A stretch of DNA of 64,000 nucleotides from contig JAGZUF010000008.1 of NCBI GenBank assembly GCA_018380115.1, positions 62,001 through 126,000 of the forward strand, read 5' to 3'. A program made the translations under genes and the position numbers. Positions 1 through 8,576 of the stretch are shown here, in pieces. The DNA is from Oscillospiraceae bacterium (lineage in GTDB: Bacteria > Bacillota > Clostridia > Oscillospirales > Ruminococcaceae). Positions within the stretch are counted from its first letter, which is position 1, and each line of letters begins with the position of its first letter. Below the pieces are notes generated by a model. That model was not told the DNA's origin, made no database searches, and saw only the letters and a program-made list of their open reading frames with translations.

Positions 1-754
1 CATCCGTATCCTTCCGCCAGGCGTCCAGCTTTTTTTGCGCCTCCTGCTGTGCCGCAGCGTCCGGTGCGGTGTCCAGCGTACCTGCCAGCGCGTCCAGCAC
101 AGCGGCCTGCCCGCTTTCCACCTGCCCCAGAAGGCCGGAAATACCCAGCACAGCAGGGATACCCCAACTGCGGGCCATAATGGCCGAGTGGGAAGTGGCT
201 CCGCCTTTCTGTGCCGCAATGCCCAGCACATTGGCCCTGTCCATGGTGGCAGTATCAGAGGGCATCAGGTCGTCCGCCGCTATAATCACCGGGCCGGGCA
301 GGCAGGAAAGGTCCTGTGCGGGCACACCACGCAGCAGGCGCAACAGGCGCTGGGCCACATCGTCCAAATCTGCCGCGCGCTGGGCCATGGTCTCATCCGC
401 CATGTTGGCCATCACATTTGCATAGCGTCCATATACGCTTTGTACAGCAAACTCTGCCGTGTGCCCGTGGCGCAGTATTTCCGCCTCCACCTCTTCCACA
501 ATCACTTCATCATCCGTCAAATCAAGGTGCGCGTCAAAAATGGCCGCCTTCTCGACATCTGTCTTTTCAAGGCGCTGCCGCAGTGCATGCAGCTGTTCCC
601 GTGCTTTGGCCCGCGCCGCAGCATAGGCGAGGCCTTCTTCCTGTATTTGCTCTGTCGCGGCAAACTCCTGTCGGGCACACAGCGGCTGCGGCGCATAGAC
701 ATAAACGGGGCCCACTGCCACACCAGGAGACACCGCATTTCCATGAAATATCAT
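1..754 (-). CDS. ptsI: PTS phosphoenolpyruvate-protein phosphotransferase (Enzyme I), 3' end beyond window
   Basis: Enzyme I takes phosphate from PEP and passes it through HPr to the sugar-specific EII proteins in the cytoplasm. The visible 251 codons are the N-terminal half. Residues 184-189 read GGATSH, followed by SAIMAR, the phosphohistidine signature; the active His is residue 189, the same number as in E. coli EI. The PEP-binding half lies off the left edge. The start ATG (752-754) overlaps the TGA of the upstream epimerase gene as ATGA, which implies translational coupling. Sitting in a sugar cluster with EIIA/B/C, it may be a pathway-dedicated EI rather than the general one; no HPr gene is visible, so that remains inference. 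Confidence 0.93.
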   Translation of the reverse strand, partial: MIFHGNAVSPGVAVGPVYVYAPQPLCARQEFAATEQIQEEGLAYAAARAKAREQLHALRQRLEKTDVEKAAIFDAHLDLTDDEVIVEEVEAEILRHGHTAEFAVQSVYGRYANVMANMADETMAQRAADLDDVAQRLLRLLRGVPAQDLSCLPGPVIIAADDLMPSDTATMDRANVLGIAAQKGGATSHSAIMARSWGIPAVLGISGLLGQVESGQAAVLDALAGTLDTAPDAAAQQEAQKKLDAWRKDTD

Positions 755-1440
755 ACTGTGCGCCCCTTTCCCGCTGCAATGGCCTGGCGCAGCTTTTCAT
801 AGTTCTGTGCAAGGCTTGCGCCCTTTGCGTATAAGCTGGAAGTGCCTGCCACAAACACGTCTGCGCCGCAGCGGCTCATTTTTTCCGCGTTTTCAAAAGA
901 GACATTCCCGTCCACCTCCAGCAGGGCGGCGCTGCCTGCCGCATCCAGCATGGCACGTGCACTGTGCAGCTTTTCCAGCGTCTGCGCTACCAGCCTTTGG
1001 CCTGCAAAACCAGGGTTGATGGTCATGATGAGAAGGAGATCCACGTCGTCCAAAACCCACCGGCATGCCTCCAGCGGCGTAGCAGGGTTCAGCGCAAGCC
1101 CGGCACGTGCACCTCGCGCATGGATGGCGGCTAACGCCTTCTGTACATGTGGCGTGCTCTCCGCATGCACCACCATATAATCACGCGGACCGATATCGAA
1201 GTAGTCTATTTTCTGTTCCGGGCGCTGCACCATCAGGTGAACATCCAGCGGAAGCCGGGTGATGCGGTGCAGCAGCGGCACAAATTCCGTGCCAAGGCAA
1301 TAGTTGGCGACGAAATCGCCGTCCATGATATCCACATGAAGCATATCCGCCCCCAGTTCTTCCAGTTCACGCACATGGGCTTCCAGCCGTTCCAGTGGGC
1401 AGCAGGCCAGCGATGGTGACAGATAAGTAGCAATGCTCAC
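751..1440 (-). CDS. rpe: Ribulose-phosphate 3-epimerase family protein
   Basis: A 229-residue TIM-barrel epimerase that interconverts ribulose-5-phosphate and xylulose-5-phosphate, or a related ketose phosphate such as allulose-6-phosphate. Visible family motifs are HVDIMDG near the N terminus, DVHLMV, INPGFAGQ and a final EVDGNV in place of the usual VDGG. The second GTG of GTGCCTGTG is chosen as start because it lies about 9 nt after AAGGAGG; the first GTG is only 3 nt away. It is translationally coupled to ptsI. Being next to transketolase halves and a PTS fits a catabolic role in this cluster, so it may be a second, pathway-specific copy. Confidence 0.9.
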   Translation of the reverse strand: MSIATYLSPSLACCPLERLEAHVRELEELGADMLHVDIMDGDFVANYCLGTEFVPLLHRITRLPLDVHLMVQRPEQKIDYFDIGPRDYMVVHAESTPHVQKALAAIHARGARAGLALNPATPLEACRWVLDDVDLLLIMTINPGFAGQRLVAQTLEKLHSARAMLDAAGSAALLEVDGNVSFENAEKMSRCGADVFVAGTSSLYAKGASLAQNYEKLRQAIAAGKGRTV

Positions 1441-1752
1441 AGGCACTCTCCTCCTTATGCCCGAAGAAGCACCGCCGCGCGGGGCTTTCAGGCTTTGATA
1501 AAAATTGTCGTGTTTCATTCGAACAGTGGCCAGTTTGCAAATTTTTCCGTTTTGTTTCATGGTTCGCAATACGGTATGCCCTGTGCGCCGCAAGGCACTA
1601 TTCTCTGTTATTTCCCCTGTTGTTGCGTGAAAACTGCTTGTATTTTGGAAAATATTACGGTATGCTATAGACAGAGCAGGGCAGAAAATATTTTTCGCGT
1701 TTGCAATATTTTGTTTGTTCCTGCATGTATGAAAGACCGGGGAGAGATCAAG
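1441..1752. promoter_or_regulatory. Divergent intergenic region between rpe and the DeoR gene
   Basis: This AT-rich 312-bp gap separates two divergent units. A good rightward sigma-A-like promoter is TTGTAT (1638-1643), 17-bp spacer, TATGCT (1661-1666), reading into the DeoR gene. Two related blocks, GTTTCATTCGAA and GTTTCATGGTTC, lie near 1511 and 1556, and AAAATATT occurs several times between 1648 and 1712. These are candidate operators for the DeoR protein. The promoters are read directly; the operator role is inference. Confidence 0.5.
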
Positions 1753-2517
1753 ATGATAGCGACAGAACGCGCCAGCTATATCCTGAACAAGCTGCGGGAC
1801 AAAGACACTGTGACGCTGAAAGAGATCGCAGCTGAGCTCGGCGTCTCGGAGGCTACTGTGCGCCGGGATTTTGAACGGCTGGACGAACAGGGCTTTGTGG
1901 TGCGCGTGCGCTCGGGTGCCACGCGTGTAAATGGGGCTGCGCCTGGCAATGCCGCGCCGCTCGTCACCAGCGAAAAACTTACCGAGCACATGGAGGACAA
2001 AACCGCCATCGCCCGGCTTGCCGCCAGCTTCGTGCACGACGGCGACTGCATCTTTCTGGACGGTGGCACTACTATCGCCCCCATGATAGACTTTATTCAG
2101 GATAAGCGCATCAAAATCGTCACCCACAACCTGCTGGTTACGCACCGGCTGAAAAACATGAATGTAGATATCTTCCTGATTGGTGGGCACTACACGCATT
2201 TTCACGAGAGCACAGTGGGTGTGTACACGGAAAAAATGGTTTCTCAGTTTCATTTCGACCACGCTTTTTTTGGCTGCTCTGGCATTGAGCTGGTGCACCA
2301 GATGGCTTACAACGACGACATCGACACCGTTCCGGTAAAAGAGATCGCCATGAAGTGCTCAAACAAGAACTATCTTCTGGCAGACGCAAGCAAGCTTGGT
2401 AAAACAAGCTTCTGCCGTCTTGCCCCCTTGAGTGCATTTGACGGAGTGATCGTCACCTGCCCGCCCGAACTCAGTGCACCGCTGCCCTCCAATTTTATTG
2501 TGGTGCAGGATGAATGA
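1753..2517 (+). CDS. DeoR/GlpR-family transcriptional regulator
   Basis: A 254-residue sugar-sensing repressor. The N-terminal winged HTH spans about residues 5-57 (IAAELGVSEATVRRDFERL is the recognition region). The C-terminal DeoR sensor domain has FLDGGTTIAPM and later IGGHY and LLADASK motifs, which bind a sugar phosphate in this family. The ATG at 1753 follows GGGGAGAG; an open frame continues upstream without a credible ribosome site. It is divergent from rpe-ptsI and convergent with the transketolase/SIS operon, so it is the obvious candidate regulator of both, with a phosphorylated pathway intermediate as effector. The effector is inference. Confidence 0.92.
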   Translation: MIATERASYILNKLRDKDTVTLKEIAAELGVSEATVRRDFERLDEQGFVVRVRSGATRVNGAAPGNAAPLVTSEKLTEHMEDKTAIARLAASFVHDGDCIFLDGGTTIAPMIDFIQDKRIKIVTHNLLVTHRLKNMNVDIFLIGGHYTHFHESTVGVYTEKMVSQFHFDHAFFGCSGIELVHQMAYNDDIDTVPVKEIAMKCSNKNYLLADASKLGKTSFCRLAPLSAFDGVIVTCPPELSAPLPSNFIVVQDE

Positions 2518-2544
2518 ACTGCTCGTGCAGAAGTTTCGTTAGAT

Positions 2545-2578
2545 AAAAAGGGCCTGGGCGGCGCGCCCAGGCCCTTTT
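2545..2578. terminator. Bidirectional intrinsic terminator
   Basis: A perfect hairpin AAAAGGGCCTGGGC / GCCCAGGCCCTTTT with a 6-nt loop lies between the convergent DeoR and transketolase genes. A-tract and T-tract flank both sides, so it can end transcription in both directions. Confidence 0.9.
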
Positions 2579-2587
2579 GTCCTGGTG

Positions 2588-3550
2588 TTACGCAAGCGCG
2601 GCCTCAATAGCCTGCACAGCATCTGCGCTTGTGAGCCGGAATTCCTTTTTCAAAAGGTCTACAAGGCCCACCTGGCCAAACACATCCTGTGCACCCAGTT
2701 TCAAAAGCGGCACACCAGCGCCATGTTTTGCAAGCACATCGGCCACGGCGCTGCCAATGCCGTTGATGACACTATGGTTTTCATATGTCACCACCAGCTT
2801 TTTGCCCTGTGCCTCTTTCCAGATAATTTCTTCGTCGAACGGTTTTACAGTCACAGGGTCCACTACTTCCACGCTGATGCCGCGGCGGCCCAGCTCTTCA
2901 GCGGTGTCCAAAGCGTCGGCCATCAGATAGCCGCTGCCCACCAGCAGAACATCCGTGCCCGGCACCAGCACCTGCCCCTTGCCCAGCTCGAACTTTGTGC
3001 CCGGTTCATACACTTCCCGCACATTCTTGCGGTATGCGCGGATATAGTGGATAGCACCGTCGTTGCGCGCAGCGCATTCGCGCACCATCCAGTCAAGCTG
3101 TACCTGGTCACATGGGTCGCACACAATGGCATTCGGGATAGTGCGCATCACGGCCAGATCTTCAAAGCAGGTGTGCGTTCCGCCGTCAAAGCCGGAGCAA
3201 AAGCCCGGGTCGGAGGCGTAGATATTCACTGTGTTGTGCTGATAGGCACAGGAGATGTAGAGCTGATCCAGCGCACGGCGCGTGACGAAGGCGGACATGG
3301 TGTGTACGAACGGCGTATAGCCACGCAGTGCCAGCCCTGCCGCCACGCCGAACATGTTGGCCTCACAAATGCCCACGTCTACAAAGCGATCCGGGTGCGT
3401 CTGCTTGAAGCGGATAAAGAACGAGGCGCCGCCTAAATCGGAATCCAGTATCACAATCTTGTCGTCCTGCTCCACCAGCTCCTTCAGCGTAGCGCCAAAC
3501 TGGTCGCGCAGTTCGCCGCCCAGTTCCTTGGTTCTGTTCTGTTTCAGCAT
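2588..3550 (-). CDS. Transketolase, C-terminal subunit
   Basis: The 320-residue product matches the pyrimidine-binding and C-terminal domains of transketolase, found in many Firmicutes and archaea as a separate polypeptide. Visible motifs include GICEANMFGVAAGLAL (the glutamate that activates TPP), PFVHTMSAFVTRRALDQ and SDPGFCSGFDGGTH. It pairs with the N-terminal subunit encoded 4 bp upstream to move two-carbon units between ketose and aldose phosphates. The ATG at 3550 follows GGAGGAATAATGCC. It is the last gene of the leftward operon and ends at a strong terminator. Confidence 0.93.
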   Translation of the reverse strand: MLKQNRTKELGGELRDQFGATLKELVEQDDKIVILDSDLGGASFFIRFKQTHPDRFVDVGICEANMFGVAAGLALRGYTPFVHTMSAFVTRRALDQLYISCAYQHNTVNIYASDPGFCSGFDGGTHTCFEDLAVMRTIPNAIVCDPCDQVQLDWMVRECAARNDGAIHYIRAYRKNVREVYEPGTKFELGKGQVLVPGTDVLLVGSGYLMADALDTAEELGRRGISVEVVDPVTVKPFDEEIIWKEAQGKKLVVTYENHSVINGIGSAVADVLAKHGAGVPLLKLGAQDVFGQVGLVDLLKKEFRLTSADAVQAIEAALA

Positions 3551-3554
3551 GGCA

Positions 3555-4403
3555 TTATTCCTCCTCTGTGATTTTTTCAAGCTCTGCAATGGCTGCGTCT
3601 ATCACGGCGCGGCCCTCTTCAAACACTTTGGGGGCATGGTTGTCCGGCATATCCTCGTAATATTTCACACCCTGCCCTTTCACCGTATCCAGCACGATGC
3701 AAACGGCACTGTCACGCACCTGCTTTGCCTCTTCAATGGCGCTGTCAATGGCTTCCTCGCTGGCACCATCCACAGTTTTGCACCAGAAGCCAAAAGCCCT
3801 CATCTTTTCTTCATAGCTGAATGGGTTCAGCACCTCTGTACACCAGCCGTCGTGCTGGCGCTTGTTGTTGTCTATGAATACAATACAGTTGTTCAAACGA
3901 TTGTGTGCCATAAACTGGAAGGCCTCCCAGTTCTGGCCCTCGTTCAACTCGCCGTCGCCGATGCATACATACACATACTGGTCTTTGGCCCCCTCATGCT
4001 TCAGGCCCCAGGCAATGCCTGCCGCCACGCTGGCACCCTGCCCCAGCGAGCCGCAGGTAACGTCGATGCCCGGCGTAAGCAGCCTGTCCACATGGCTGGG
4101 CACATGCGTGCCGATATCATCCATGGTAAGCAGCAGGGCCTTGTCAAAAAAGCCCTTTTCTGCAAGGGCCGCCTCCACGGCCGGTGCAGCATGGCCCTTG
4201 CTCATAACCAAATAGTCGCGGCCCTTCCAGCCGGGGTCTTTCGGGTCGAATTTCATCTGCTTGCCGTACAGTACGCTGATGAGCTCGGTGACGGAAAGGC
4301 AGCCGCCGATATGCCCCATGCCGCGCTGGCGGAACATCTGAAGCTGATCGATGCGAAGCTGTGCAGAGAATTTTTTCAACTCTTTAAGTTTTTGCGCTTC
4401 CAT
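3555..4403 (-). CDS. Transketolase, N-terminal (TPP-binding) subunit
   Basis: A 282-residue protein carrying the diphosphate-binding half of transketolase. The substrate and TPP motifs GHIGGCLSVTEL, MSKGHAAPA, CGSLGQGASVAAG and GDGELNEGQNWEA followed by IDNN are all present. The start ATG at 4403 follows AGGAGGTACTAT. The downstream partner subunit begins 5 bp after the stop. The two halves in one operon with two SIS-domain enzymes suggest that the sugar taken up by this cluster enters central metabolism through the pentose phosphate pathway. Confidence 0.93.
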   Translation of the reverse strand: MEAQKLKELKKFSAQLRIDQLQMFRQRGMGHIGGCLSVTELISVLYGKQMKFDPKDPGWKGRDYLVMSKGHAAPAVEAALAEKGFFDKALLLTMDDIGTHVPSHVDRLLTPGIDVTCGSLGQGASVAAGIAWGLKHEGAKDQYVYVCIGDGELNEGQNWEAFQFMAHNRLNNCIVFIDNNKRQHDGWCTEVLNPFSYEEKMRAFGFWCKTVDGASEEAIDSAIEEAKQVRDSAVCIVLDTVKGQGVKYYEDMPDNHAPKVFEEGRAVIDAAIAELEKITEEE

Positions 4404-4462
4404 ATAGTACCTCCTAAAACTGTTGGATATGATATGCGGCCGGGCGGCCGCCGGGCTTTGCG

Positions 4463-5578
4463 TCATGTGCAGTCGTATGCCTCATAGCTGGCAGATTTGC
4501 CCGAAAGCACGGCCTTGAAATCCTCCATCAGCGGGTGCTGGTGCCAGGTGCTGTTCGTCTGCGCCACATAGTAGGCCATAAGTTGCACAAAGGCCAAACT
4601 GTACAACGGGCTAAGCTGTTCGCTGACCAAATGCGGCACGCGCAGCACGCCTGCCCCCTGCAGGATGGGGTTATTCGACAGAATAAACACTCTGTCCGTC
4701 ATTTTGTGGGCCGCCTTCCATGCCTGCTGGATGCGCGGGCCCGTCTCGTCACCAGGGTCCAGAAAAATAAGGTTATAATTCGGTGTGAGCTGTACCTGCG
4801 GGCCGTGGATAAATTCGTCCACCTCATAGCCCACCGCCAGAATGTGCACCGTTTCGCCTATCTTCACTGCGCCCTCCAGCGCCGTGCCGTAATTGGCGCC
4901 TGCGCCAATGAGATAAGCTCGCTCCATTGAGAGCAGTTTTTGCTTGTTTGCCTCAAAATAGGCCGGAAACGCCGTGATGAGGGCGTCGTAATTTTCCATG
5001 CATGCCATCATTTGACGCTTCTGCTCTTCCAGCGCCTGGCCGCTCAGCCTGCCCTGTGCATGTGCCGCGTGCAAAGCGAACAGCATCAGAAAGGCCGTCA
5101 GTGTCACCACGCCTTTGGTGACAAAATCAAGCTTTTCGCCGCCCAAGCCAAAATCTATCACTTCGTCAGCCTCGTGCTCGAAATCTGAATGTATGTTGCC
5201 TGTAAGGCCAATAGCGCGCATGCCCAGCCGCCGGCACAACTGCAAGGACTCAATGGTGTTCGTACTGCACCCGCTTTGCGAGATGCACACCACGAAATCA
5301 TCCGGCGTCATATCATGCTCATAATGATTGAAGGTGAAGGGCGTCACGATTTTCACTTCAACGCCCAGGTATTGCTTCATGTAATAGCGTGCGCAGTGGC
5401 CTGCATTGCAGCTTGAGCCGCAGGCCACCAGCCACACCGTGCGGTAGGGGCGGCTGAGGTACAGTTCCACCATGCGCTGCGTGAGGCGGGCGCTGGCCGC
5501 GATATTGGCGCGCACCTGTGCGGGCGTCTCTTGAATATAGCGCAGCATGGAGAGCTCTGCATGTTCCAAGTATCTCAT
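4463..5578 (-). CDS. Double-SIS-domain sugar-phosphate enzyme, FrlB (fructosamine deglycase)-like
   Basis: A 371-residue protein with two tandem SIS folds. Motif one is ACGSSCNAGHCARYY and ISQSGCSTNTIESL; the second half has GAGANYGTALEGAVK, KIGETVHI and EFIHGP, the layout of FrlB-type 6-phosphofructosamine deglycases and of the isomerase half of GlmS. Such enzymes release an amine from a ketosamine phosphate or isomerise amino-sugar phosphates. The ATG at 5578 is very close to AAAGGA, so Met11 (5548) is an alternative start. It follows another SIS gene by 23 bp, which suggests sequential steps or a hetero-oligomer. The exact substrate cannot be read from sequence. Confidence 0.82.
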   Translation of the reverse strand: MRYLEHAELSMLRYIQETPAQVRANIAASARLTQRMVELYLSRPYRTVWLVACGSSCNAGHCARYYMKQYLGVEVKIVTPFTFNHYEHDMTPDDFVVCISQSGCSTNTIESLQLCRRLGMRAIGLTGNIHSDFEHEADEVIDFGLGGEKLDFVTKGVVTLTAFLMLFALHAAHAQGRLSGQALEEQKRQMMACMENYDALITAFPAYFEANKQKLLSMERAYLIGAGANYGTALEGAVKIGETVHILAVGYEVDEFIHGPQVQLTPNYNLIFLDPGDETGPRIQQAWKAAHKMTDRVFILSNNPILQGAGVLRVPHLVSEQLSPLYSLAFVQLMAYYVAQTNSTWHQHPLMEDFKAVLSGKSASYEAYDCT

Positions 5579-5601
5579 TCCTTTCTATGCGGTATCAGCC
5601 G

Positions 5602-6660
5602 TCACACTGTGACGGTCTTTTTGCTTACGCCTTTGGGGTTATCAGGGTCAAAGCCGCGGCTCAGGCTGCACAGGCAGGCAAACATCTGTGCAAACACCGC
5701 GCCGCTGAACACAGCACTTATACCGTCGTATTCCTGCGGTAAAAGAACAGCCGTGTCACCCAGTGCCGCCAGCTCCGGCCGGTTCGTCACCACAGTGCAC
5801 CAAATGCCTGTCTCTTCCTTCAGGCGCTCGAGCAGCGCCTTCCCGCAGTAGTTGGTGTGCTCATCTGCCAAAAGAAAGATATACGGCACAAAGCGCTGCG
5901 CTGTGGCAATGGGGCCGTGGCGGTAATCTGCTGAACCGTAACAGCGCGCGTCCAGATAGCTCGTCTCCTGTATCTTCAGCTCTGCCTCATTGGCCAGTGC
6001 GTCCATCAGGCCCCGGCCCACCAGAATAAGGTGCTCGGTCTCACGGTAAAAGCGCACCACGTCGCGCACCTGCGGCTCTAAGGCAGTCAGAGCCCTTTCT
6101 ACGATAGAGGGTGCCTCATCCAGCACGTGCAGCAGCTCCTCGTCGCCGGAAATATATGCGGCAATGGCCGTCAGCACCGTTACCTGCGTCAGGTACGATT
6201 TCCCGGCGGTGATGCTTTTTTCCGGCCCGCAGTGATTATTGATGTGATATTTGCCCGCCTTTGTCATCAGCGAACCCTCGGTGTTCGTAATACTGACGCA
6301 TACACCGCCCTGCGAATCGCAGGCCTTCATCACCTCATAAATATCCTGCGCCCCGCCGGATTGCGACACTGCAATCATCAGCACGTTCGAGTAATCTGGC
6401 GCAGCTTTGTAGGCCGTGACGACACTGGGCGCGCTAATGCTGGCCACCATGCCGCATTTCACCTCCAGAAGATAGCGGCCCACCAGGTTGGCGTGGTCGC
6501 TGGAGCCCCGGCCCACCAGAACGGCCGTTTTGATGCCCCGCGACTTTACCTCTTCGGCTATTTGCCGGCAGATGCCGCGGTTTGCGGAAAGACAGGCCGT
6601 CACGGCCTGCGGCTGCTCGAATATCTCCTTCCAGAAGACAGAGCTGCTCGTATCTATCAT
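5602..6660 (-). CDS. Double-SIS-domain protein, GlmS-isomerase/NagB-II-like
   Basis: The 352-residue product carries VGRGSSDHANLVGRYLLE and AVSQSGGAQDIYEVM in the first SIS domain and ILVGRGLMDALANEAELK, IQETSYLDARCYGSADYRHGP in the second. The C terminus GFDPDNPKGVSKKTVTV matches the tail of GlmS-type isomerases and type II glucosamine-6-phosphate deaminases. No glutaminase domain is present, so it is a deaminase or isomerase rather than a synthase. The ATG at 6660 follows GGGGGAGA by 8 nt. It is the first gene of the leftward SIS-SIS-transketolase operon, with the HAD gene divergent upstream. Confidence 0.82.
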   Translation of the reverse strand: MIDTSSSVFWKEIFEQPQAVTACLSANRGICRQIAEEVKSRGIKTAVLVGRGSSDHANLVGRYLLEVKCGMVASISAPSVVTAYKAAPDYSNVLMIAVSQSGGAQDIYEVMKACDSQGGVCVSITNTEGSLMTKAGKYHINNHCGPEKSITAGKSYLTQVTVLTAIAAYISGDEELLHVLDEAPSIVERALTALEPQVRDVVRFYRETEHLILVGRGLMDALANEAELKIQETSYLDARCYGSADYRHGPIATAQRFVPYIFLLADEHTNYCGKALLERLKEETGIWCTVVTNRPELAALGDTAVLLPQEYDGISAVFSGAVFAQMFACLCSLSRGFDPDNPKGVSKKTVTV

Positions 6661-6788
6661 GTTTGTTCTCCCCCTGTTCGATATTAATCTATGCTGCCGG
6701 TGCCATAGGCACTTGACAGGCAATGATATACTGAAATTACTGCGGCGGCCCCCGCTGCCCGCGTAAGGAGAAAGGAGCGTTCGCACAA

Positions 6789-7418
6789 ATGAGATTTGAT
6801 GGCATCCTGTTTGATTTGGACGGCACACTGTGGGATTCCTGCCTCTCAGTGGCGGAAAGCTGGCGCAACACACTGTATACACGCTACGGTGTTCAGCACC
6901 TTCCCAGTGTCGAGGATATCCAAAGCATCATGGGCCTGCCCACGTCAGAGGTAGCCCGGCGTCTGTTCACCGGCTACGGCGCGCCCGCGCAGGAAGTGTG
7001 CAGCACCTGCATGAGGGACGAATGCCGCTACCTTGCGCAGCATGGCGGCGTGCTTTATCCAGGCGTACCCGAAATGCTGGCTTCCCTGGCGGAACAGGCT
7101 CCGCTTTTTATCGTAAGCAACTGCCAGGACGGCTATATCCAAAGCTTTCTGACATGGTCTGCCCTGGGCGGGCTGTTTCAGGATTTTGAATGTGAGGGCC
7201 GTACCGGGTGTTCCAAGGCTGAAAACATTCGCCTTGTTATACAGCGGAACAGCCTGCATTCCCCTATCTATGTCGGGGATACGGCGCTTGATGAAGCCAG
7301 TGCGGCTGCCGCCGGCTGCCCGTTCGTGCATGCTGCCTACGGCTTTGGCAGTGCTGTGGCACCGCTGGCGTCCGTCCATACCCCCGGCGGGCTGCCGGCA
7401 GTGCTAGATGCCCTGTGA
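6789..7418 (+). CDS. HAD-superfamily hydrolase, phosphoglycolate phosphatase-like
   Basis: A 209-residue haloacid-dehalogenase-fold phosphatase with the catalytic motif I FDLDGTLWDS at residues 8-17, motif II IVSNCQDGY and motif IV YVGDTALDEASAAAAG. A helical cap lies between motifs I and II, as in subclass I phosphoglycolate or beta-phosphoglucomutase-like enzymes. An AGGAGAAAGGAG ribosome site lies 10 nt before ATG. Its last 15 bp overlap the 3' end of the EIIA gene on the other strand. In this cluster it probably dephosphorylates a sugar phosphate, but its substrate is unknown. Confidence 0.88.
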   Translation: MRFDGILFDLDGTLWDSCLSVAESWRNTLYTRYGVQHLPSVEDIQSIMGLPTSEVARRLFTGYGAPAQEVCSTCMRDECRYLAQHGGVLYPGVPEMLASLAEQAPLFIVSNCQDGYIQSFLTWSALGGLFQDFECEGRTGCSKAENIRLVIQRNSLHSPIYVGDTALDEASAAAAGCPFVHAAYGFGSAVAPLASVHTPGGLPAVLDAL

Positions 7419-7874
7419 GCCTGCCAGCGCATTGTCCAGTGCCAGAAGGTCCTTTTCACTTTTTACATGCGTCAGTTGTTCAAGCAGTTTCTCGTCCGAG
7501 AGTATCTTGAACAGCTGGCGCATATTTTTTACATGCTCGTCCTCATCCACCGCTGCCAGGGCGAAGAACAAGGATGCATCCTTTTCCCGGTCGGCCTCGT
7601 CAAACCTGACAGGCTGTTCAAACTTCGCAAAGGCAATGGCCGTGCGGCTCACACCGGGCGCCCCTTTGGTAGAATGCGGAATAGCCAGGCCCGGCACGAT
7701 AACGATGTACGGCCCAAACTCCTGTACACATTCGATGATACGCTGGGCATACTCTGGCGTGGCACAGCCTGTGCTCACCAGCGGCAGACAGCTTTTTTCT
7801 ATGGCATCTTGCCAACTCTCTGCCCTTTCGAAGAATGCAAAACGCTTTTCTGTCACAATCTCTTTTAGAAGCAT
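7404..7874 (-). CDS. PTS EIIA component, ascorbate/mannitol type (PTS_EIIA_2)
   Basis: A 156-residue EIIA. The phosphorylated histidine is in the motif PGLAIPHS, the hallmark of the fructose/mannitol/ascorbate EIIA fold. It receives phosphate from HPr and hands it to EIIB. ATG at 7874 is chosen because AGAGGTG lies 6 nt upstream; the in-frame GTG at 7883 is inside that ribosome site. It is transcribed away from the EIIB-EIIC genes from a divergent promoter region, so the full transporter is assembled from two transcripts. Confidence 0.9.
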   Translation of the reverse strand: MLLKEIVTEKRFAFFERAESWQDAIEKSCLPLVSTGCATPEYAQRIIECVQEFGPYIVIVPGLAIPHSTKGAPGVSRTAIAFAKFEQPVRFDEADREKDASLFFALAAVDEDEHVKNMRQLFKILSDEKLLEQLTHVKSEKDLLALDNALAGSQGI

Positions 7875-7914
7875 GGATTTCACCTCTTTTCGCTTTTGTC
7901 AATTTCTGTTTTGA

Positions 7915-7943
7915 ATTATACTTCTTTTTGCATTTAATTGCAA
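7915..7943 (-). promoter_or_regulatory. Sigma-A-type promoter for the EIIA gene
   Basis: On the minus strand TTGCAA (7938-7943), 17-bp spacer and a consensus TATAAT (7915-7920) lie about 40 bp upstream of the EIIA start. The surrounding 7875-8205 region is strikingly AT-rich compared with its flanks. Confidence 0.65.
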
Positions 7944-8051
7944 TATCTAACAGAAATATTGTTTATATTTTTTTATTTTCAGGATTTTGCACTTATATTT
8001 AAGTCCATTTTTGTAGAATTCGCTTATTTTATTCTTTTTTGCACAAAATTG

Positions 8052-8080
8052 TTGACTTTTCCGTCGGGTAGTTTTACGAT
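8052..8080 (+). promoter_or_regulatory. Sigma-A-type promoter for the EIIB-EIIC genes
   Basis: TTGACT (8052-8057), 17-bp spacer and TACGAT (8075-8080) precede the EIIB start by about 125 bp. Together with the leftward EIIA promoter it forms a divergent control region suited to shared regulation, possibly by the DeoR protein. Confidence 0.55.
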
Positions 8081-8205
8081 TAGAGACAATAAATGTCATA
8101 TTTATTCTGTTTCTTACATTTTAGTTGGCACTTCCTGCTTTACTTTGTATCAAAAAACAAAATATGACATGTAATATGGCAAAACTGAAAAAGGAGGTGT
8201 ACCTG

Positions 8206-8496
8206 ATGCTCAACATCCTGATGGTGTGTGGCAACGGCTGCGGCAGCAGTCTTGTATGTCAGATGGCGGTGGAGGCCGTTCTGAAGGAGCTTGGCGTGCA
8301 GGCCCATGTAGACCACAGTGACATGCTCTCGGCTTCTTCCAAAAGCGCGGATATCCTCATTGCAGGGATAAACTTCAAACCACATTTTGACACATTCAAG
8401 CTGTTCCCCAATAAGATTTACCTGAACAGCCTTGTAAACCGGCAGGAGATCCGCGAAAAGCTGCGGCCCGTGCTGGAGGCAAACGGCTGGATGTAA
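8206..8496 (+). CDS. PTS EIIB component, ascorbate (SgaB/UlaB) type
   Basis: A 96-residue EIIB with the phosphocysteine loop VCGNGCGSSLV at residues 7-17, typical of the lactose/ascorbate/galactitol EIIB fold. It carries phosphate from EIIA to the incoming sugar. AAGGAGGTG sits 7-8 nt before the ATG. It is followed 80 bp later by EIIC, so B and C are separate polypeptides in one transcript. Confidence 0.9.
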   Translation: MLNILMVCGNGCGSSLVCQMAVEAVLKELGVQAHVDHSDMLSASSKSADILIAGINFKPHFDTFKLFPNKIYLNSLVNRQEIREKLRPVLEANGWM

Positions 8497-8576
8497 CCAG
8501 CTGCCGGGGCGTTCTCACATTGCCGCCGTACCCGATGTGATAACTGGTGCGGTGCAGAAGGAAAAAGGAGGTTACC

